Assembly: GCA_903913345.1 (NCBI GenBank) | Contig: CAIWLA010000083.1 | Location: 1-8,248, forward strand | DNA length: 8,248 bases | Direction of reading: 5' to 3' | DNA from: an uncultured Magnetococcales bacterium | GTDB taxonomy: Bacteria; Pseudomonadota; Magnetococcia; Magnetococcales; Magnetaquicoccaceae | Part shown: piece after piece, positions 6,797 to 8,248 of the stretch | Position numbering within the stretch: the stretch's first letter is position 1 | Layout of the letters: each line of letters opens with the position of its first letter | Translations under genes and position numbers: made by a program | The notes under the pieces: model-generated | Seen by the model: only the letters and a program-made list of their open reading frames with translations | Databases searched by the model: none | What the model was told of the DNA's origin: nothing

Positions 6797-7735
6797 TCAT
6801 TTCAATTGTGACAGGTTTTCCTCGTCTATTGAAAATGGATGTTTATCAACCATTTCCTTTAGATACAGATCCTTGTTCTCCTGAAGTTTTTTGTTGATCA
6901 GGAGTTGCCTCAGTGCATCCCGCGCCTCTTCGTAGCTCTTGGTCGCGGCCTCTCTGGAAGCGATCAGCTTGATAATGTGTATTCCTTGCGCACTCTCCAA
7001 AGGCCCCTTGATCTCGCCTGCCTTCCCCCCTTCGATGGCCTTTTTAAACTCAGGAAGCAATTGTGTCACCTCCACCCAACCCATATCCCCCCCCTGGGCG
7101 GCACTGGGCTGGTGTTGGGAATGCTTCTTGGCCAAGGCGGCAAAGTCCGCTTCCCCTTTCTTGATCATGGCAACCCATTTTTCGGCAGACTTTTTGAGAT
7201 CCTGTTTGGTCTGATCGCTCGCATTAGGCTCAAACCCCAAAAAAATCTGGGCTATATAGACAGCGGGAGGCGTCTGCAATATGTCTTGATTTTCCTGATA
7301 AACCTTCCGCACCAAGGCATCTTCGGGAAAACCCGCAGGCAGCTTGGCCTCATGATCCAGAAACTGCTCAACCAGAATCCCCTCCTTGGCCCTTTGCATC
7401 AGAAAGAGAACCTCTGGCCGACTGTCCCACTTGCTGGCATGAGCCTCAGACAAAATGGCCTTCCGCAGTACCGATTCACGAATTTTCTGCTTCAACAACT
7501 CTGGATTGGCCAGCAACTGCTGCTTCACCTCTTTGTTGCTGTAATGCATAAGAAGCTGAAATTCTGCCACCGTCAGAGAAACATCCCCCATGCGGGCCAA
7601 TACGGAATCCTTCTCGTCCGACGTTGCGGCACCCTTCTTGGTGGAAGCCCCTTGAAGCAAACCGGGCAATCCCAACGCCAGAGTCAACAACAGACAGACC
7701 ATGACAAAGCGATTCAAAAAGATTCGATATTGCAT
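6797..7735 (-). CDS. Periplasmic parvulin-type peptidyl-prolyl isomerase (SurA/PpiC-like)
   Basis: The protein catalyses cis-trans isomerisation of prolyl bonds and probably chaperones exported proteins. It has 312 residues. Residues 1-31 are a basic start plus hydrophobic core ending LLQGAS, with no lipobox Cys, so it is probably a cleaved or retained signal sequence. Residues 44-150 form a helical chaperone-like region. The parvulin domain (about 158-258) shows VYIAQIFLGF, DFAALAKKHSQ, the GGDMGW motif at 215-220, LLPEF and GIHIIKL near the end. A helical C-terminal segment follows. Only one PPIase domain is present, unlike SurA, which has two. The ATG at 7735 is preferred over 7759 because GAGGA lies four bases before it and the signal sequence then begins cleanly. 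It is 45 bases after the partial upstream gene and 47 before the SapC gene, so operon membership is likely. Clients may be the upstream product (inference). Confidence 0.88.
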   Translation of the reverse strand: MQYRIFLNRFVMVCLLLTLALGLPGLLQGASTKKGAATSDEKDSVLARMGDVSLTVAEFQLLMHYSNKEVKQQLLANPELLKQKIRESVLRKAILSEAHASKWDSRPEVLFLMQRAKEGILVEQFLDHEAKLPAGFPEDALVRKVYQENQDILQTPPAVYIAQIFLGFEPNASDQTKQDLKKSAEKWVAMIKKGEADFAALAKKHSQHQPSAAQGGDMGWVEVTQLLPEFKKAIEGGKAGEIKGPLESAQGIHIIKLIASREAATKSYEEARDALRQLLINKKLQENKDLYLKEMVDKHPFSIDEENLSQLK

Positions 7736-7780
7736 AACTTCCTCACACAAAGCGACCATTCACCATCACGCGACAAACAA

Positions 7781-8248
7781 TCAAAACAGTTTGGCAAACA
7801 ACCGGGACAACAGAGTGGGTTGATTATCCGCCATTTGATCCTTCAAATCAATAACGGCCTGTTTATCCTGGTGTTTTTTTTGGTTTGACACATCGTCCGA
7901 TTTCAGTCGCGCATCCGGCAACGTGATGCCGCCAGACTCGTTCTCCCAAAGCAGATTGGTCACCTCTGGAGGCGAATTCGGGAAGAATTCCATGAGACGC
8001 CATACCGAGTTGGTGGGATAGCTCATCTCAACATTTTGCACCGTTTGAGAATAACCCGACACCGTGCCACTGCGACTGTTCTGAGCAGCCAACCCTCCGC
8101 CCACCCCATCTTCCAGACCATTGGTAAAGGGCCATGACCTGCCGTTAAACCAGACCTTCCCCGATGGAAGACCCTGTACGGTGAGCGTTCTGGTGCTGCC
8201 CGCCGCCGTTCCAGTCAGATTGGCTGAAACCCTGTTGGTATCCTGACC
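7781..8248 (-). CDS. 3' part of a gene entering from the right edge, unrecognised
   Basis: The frame is open from the right edge to a TGA at 7781..7783, giving 156 residues with no stop. An internal GTG at 8104 could start a 107-residue protein, but coding-like sequence continues upstream (NRVSANLTGTAAGSTRTLTV, then VWFNGRSWPF), so I treat the gene as truncated by the window. The visible part has a Gly/Ser/Thr/Asn-rich segment suggestive of beta structure in an exported or surface protein, a central SYPTNSVWRLMEFFP stretch, and a charged Lys/Asp/Gln-rich end (NQKKHQDKQAVIDLKDQM). It has no membrane anchor or recognised sorting signal at the C-terminus. It sits 45 bases upstream of the foldase gene, which fits an exported client, but I recognise no family. 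Confidence 0.65.
   Translation of the reverse strand, partial: GQDTNRVSANLTGTAAGSTRTLTVQGLPSGKVWFNGRSWPFTNGLEDGVGGGLAAQNSRSGTVSGYSQTVQNVEMSYPTNSVWRLMEFFPNSPPEVTNLLWENESGGITLPDARLKSDDVSNQKKHQDKQAVIDLKDQMADNQPTLLSRLFAKLF

Noticed and set aside
6905..7888. A 327-codon open frame on the plus strand
   Set aside because: It is antisense to the parvulin gene and the end of the partial gene; the foldase motifs are on the minus strand.

Overview
All genes I can support read leftward (minus strand), and their coding is dense. The window fits a Gram-negative proteobacterium: two proteins carry the FimV N-terminal and LysM-like domains, there is an Aas-type acyltransferase/acyl-ACP synthetase, a periplasmic parvulin foldase and a SapC-family protein. 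I cannot name the genus from sequence alone.

In order of transcription, right to left: (1) the 3' part of a gene that enters from the right edge (7781 to 8248), with a Gly/Ser/Thr-rich, beta-like segment and a charged C-terminus, not recognised; (2) a secreted parvulin-type peptidyl-prolyl isomerase (6797 to 7735); (3) a SapC-family protein (6018 to 6749). These three are spaced 45 to 47 bases apart and are probably one operon. A 281-base gap follows, with no large gene; its only coding candidate is a 37-codon reading frame whose stop overlaps the next start as ATGA. (4) Next is an Aas-like two-domain protein (3502 to 5736). Its adenylating half is intact, but its acyltransferase half has lost the key acidic residues. 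(5) and (6) are two tandem FimV-like paralogues (2006 to 3385 and 128 to 1924). Only the second keeps a transmembrane anchor. At the left edge lie a hairpin, a 12-base perfect palindrome and the first 17 codons of another gene.

The genes share an envelope theme. The foldase may serve the upstream partial protein or SapC-related surface material. The Aas-like protein may activate fatty acids at the membrane. The FimV-like proteins probably bind peptidoglycan through the LysM-like domain and organise a pole or an envelope machine. That they form one functional system is inference from gene order. The clearest oddities are the catalytically degraded PlsC domain, the FimV pair with only one anchored member, and a perfect 15-base tandem repeat inside the anchored FimV gene.
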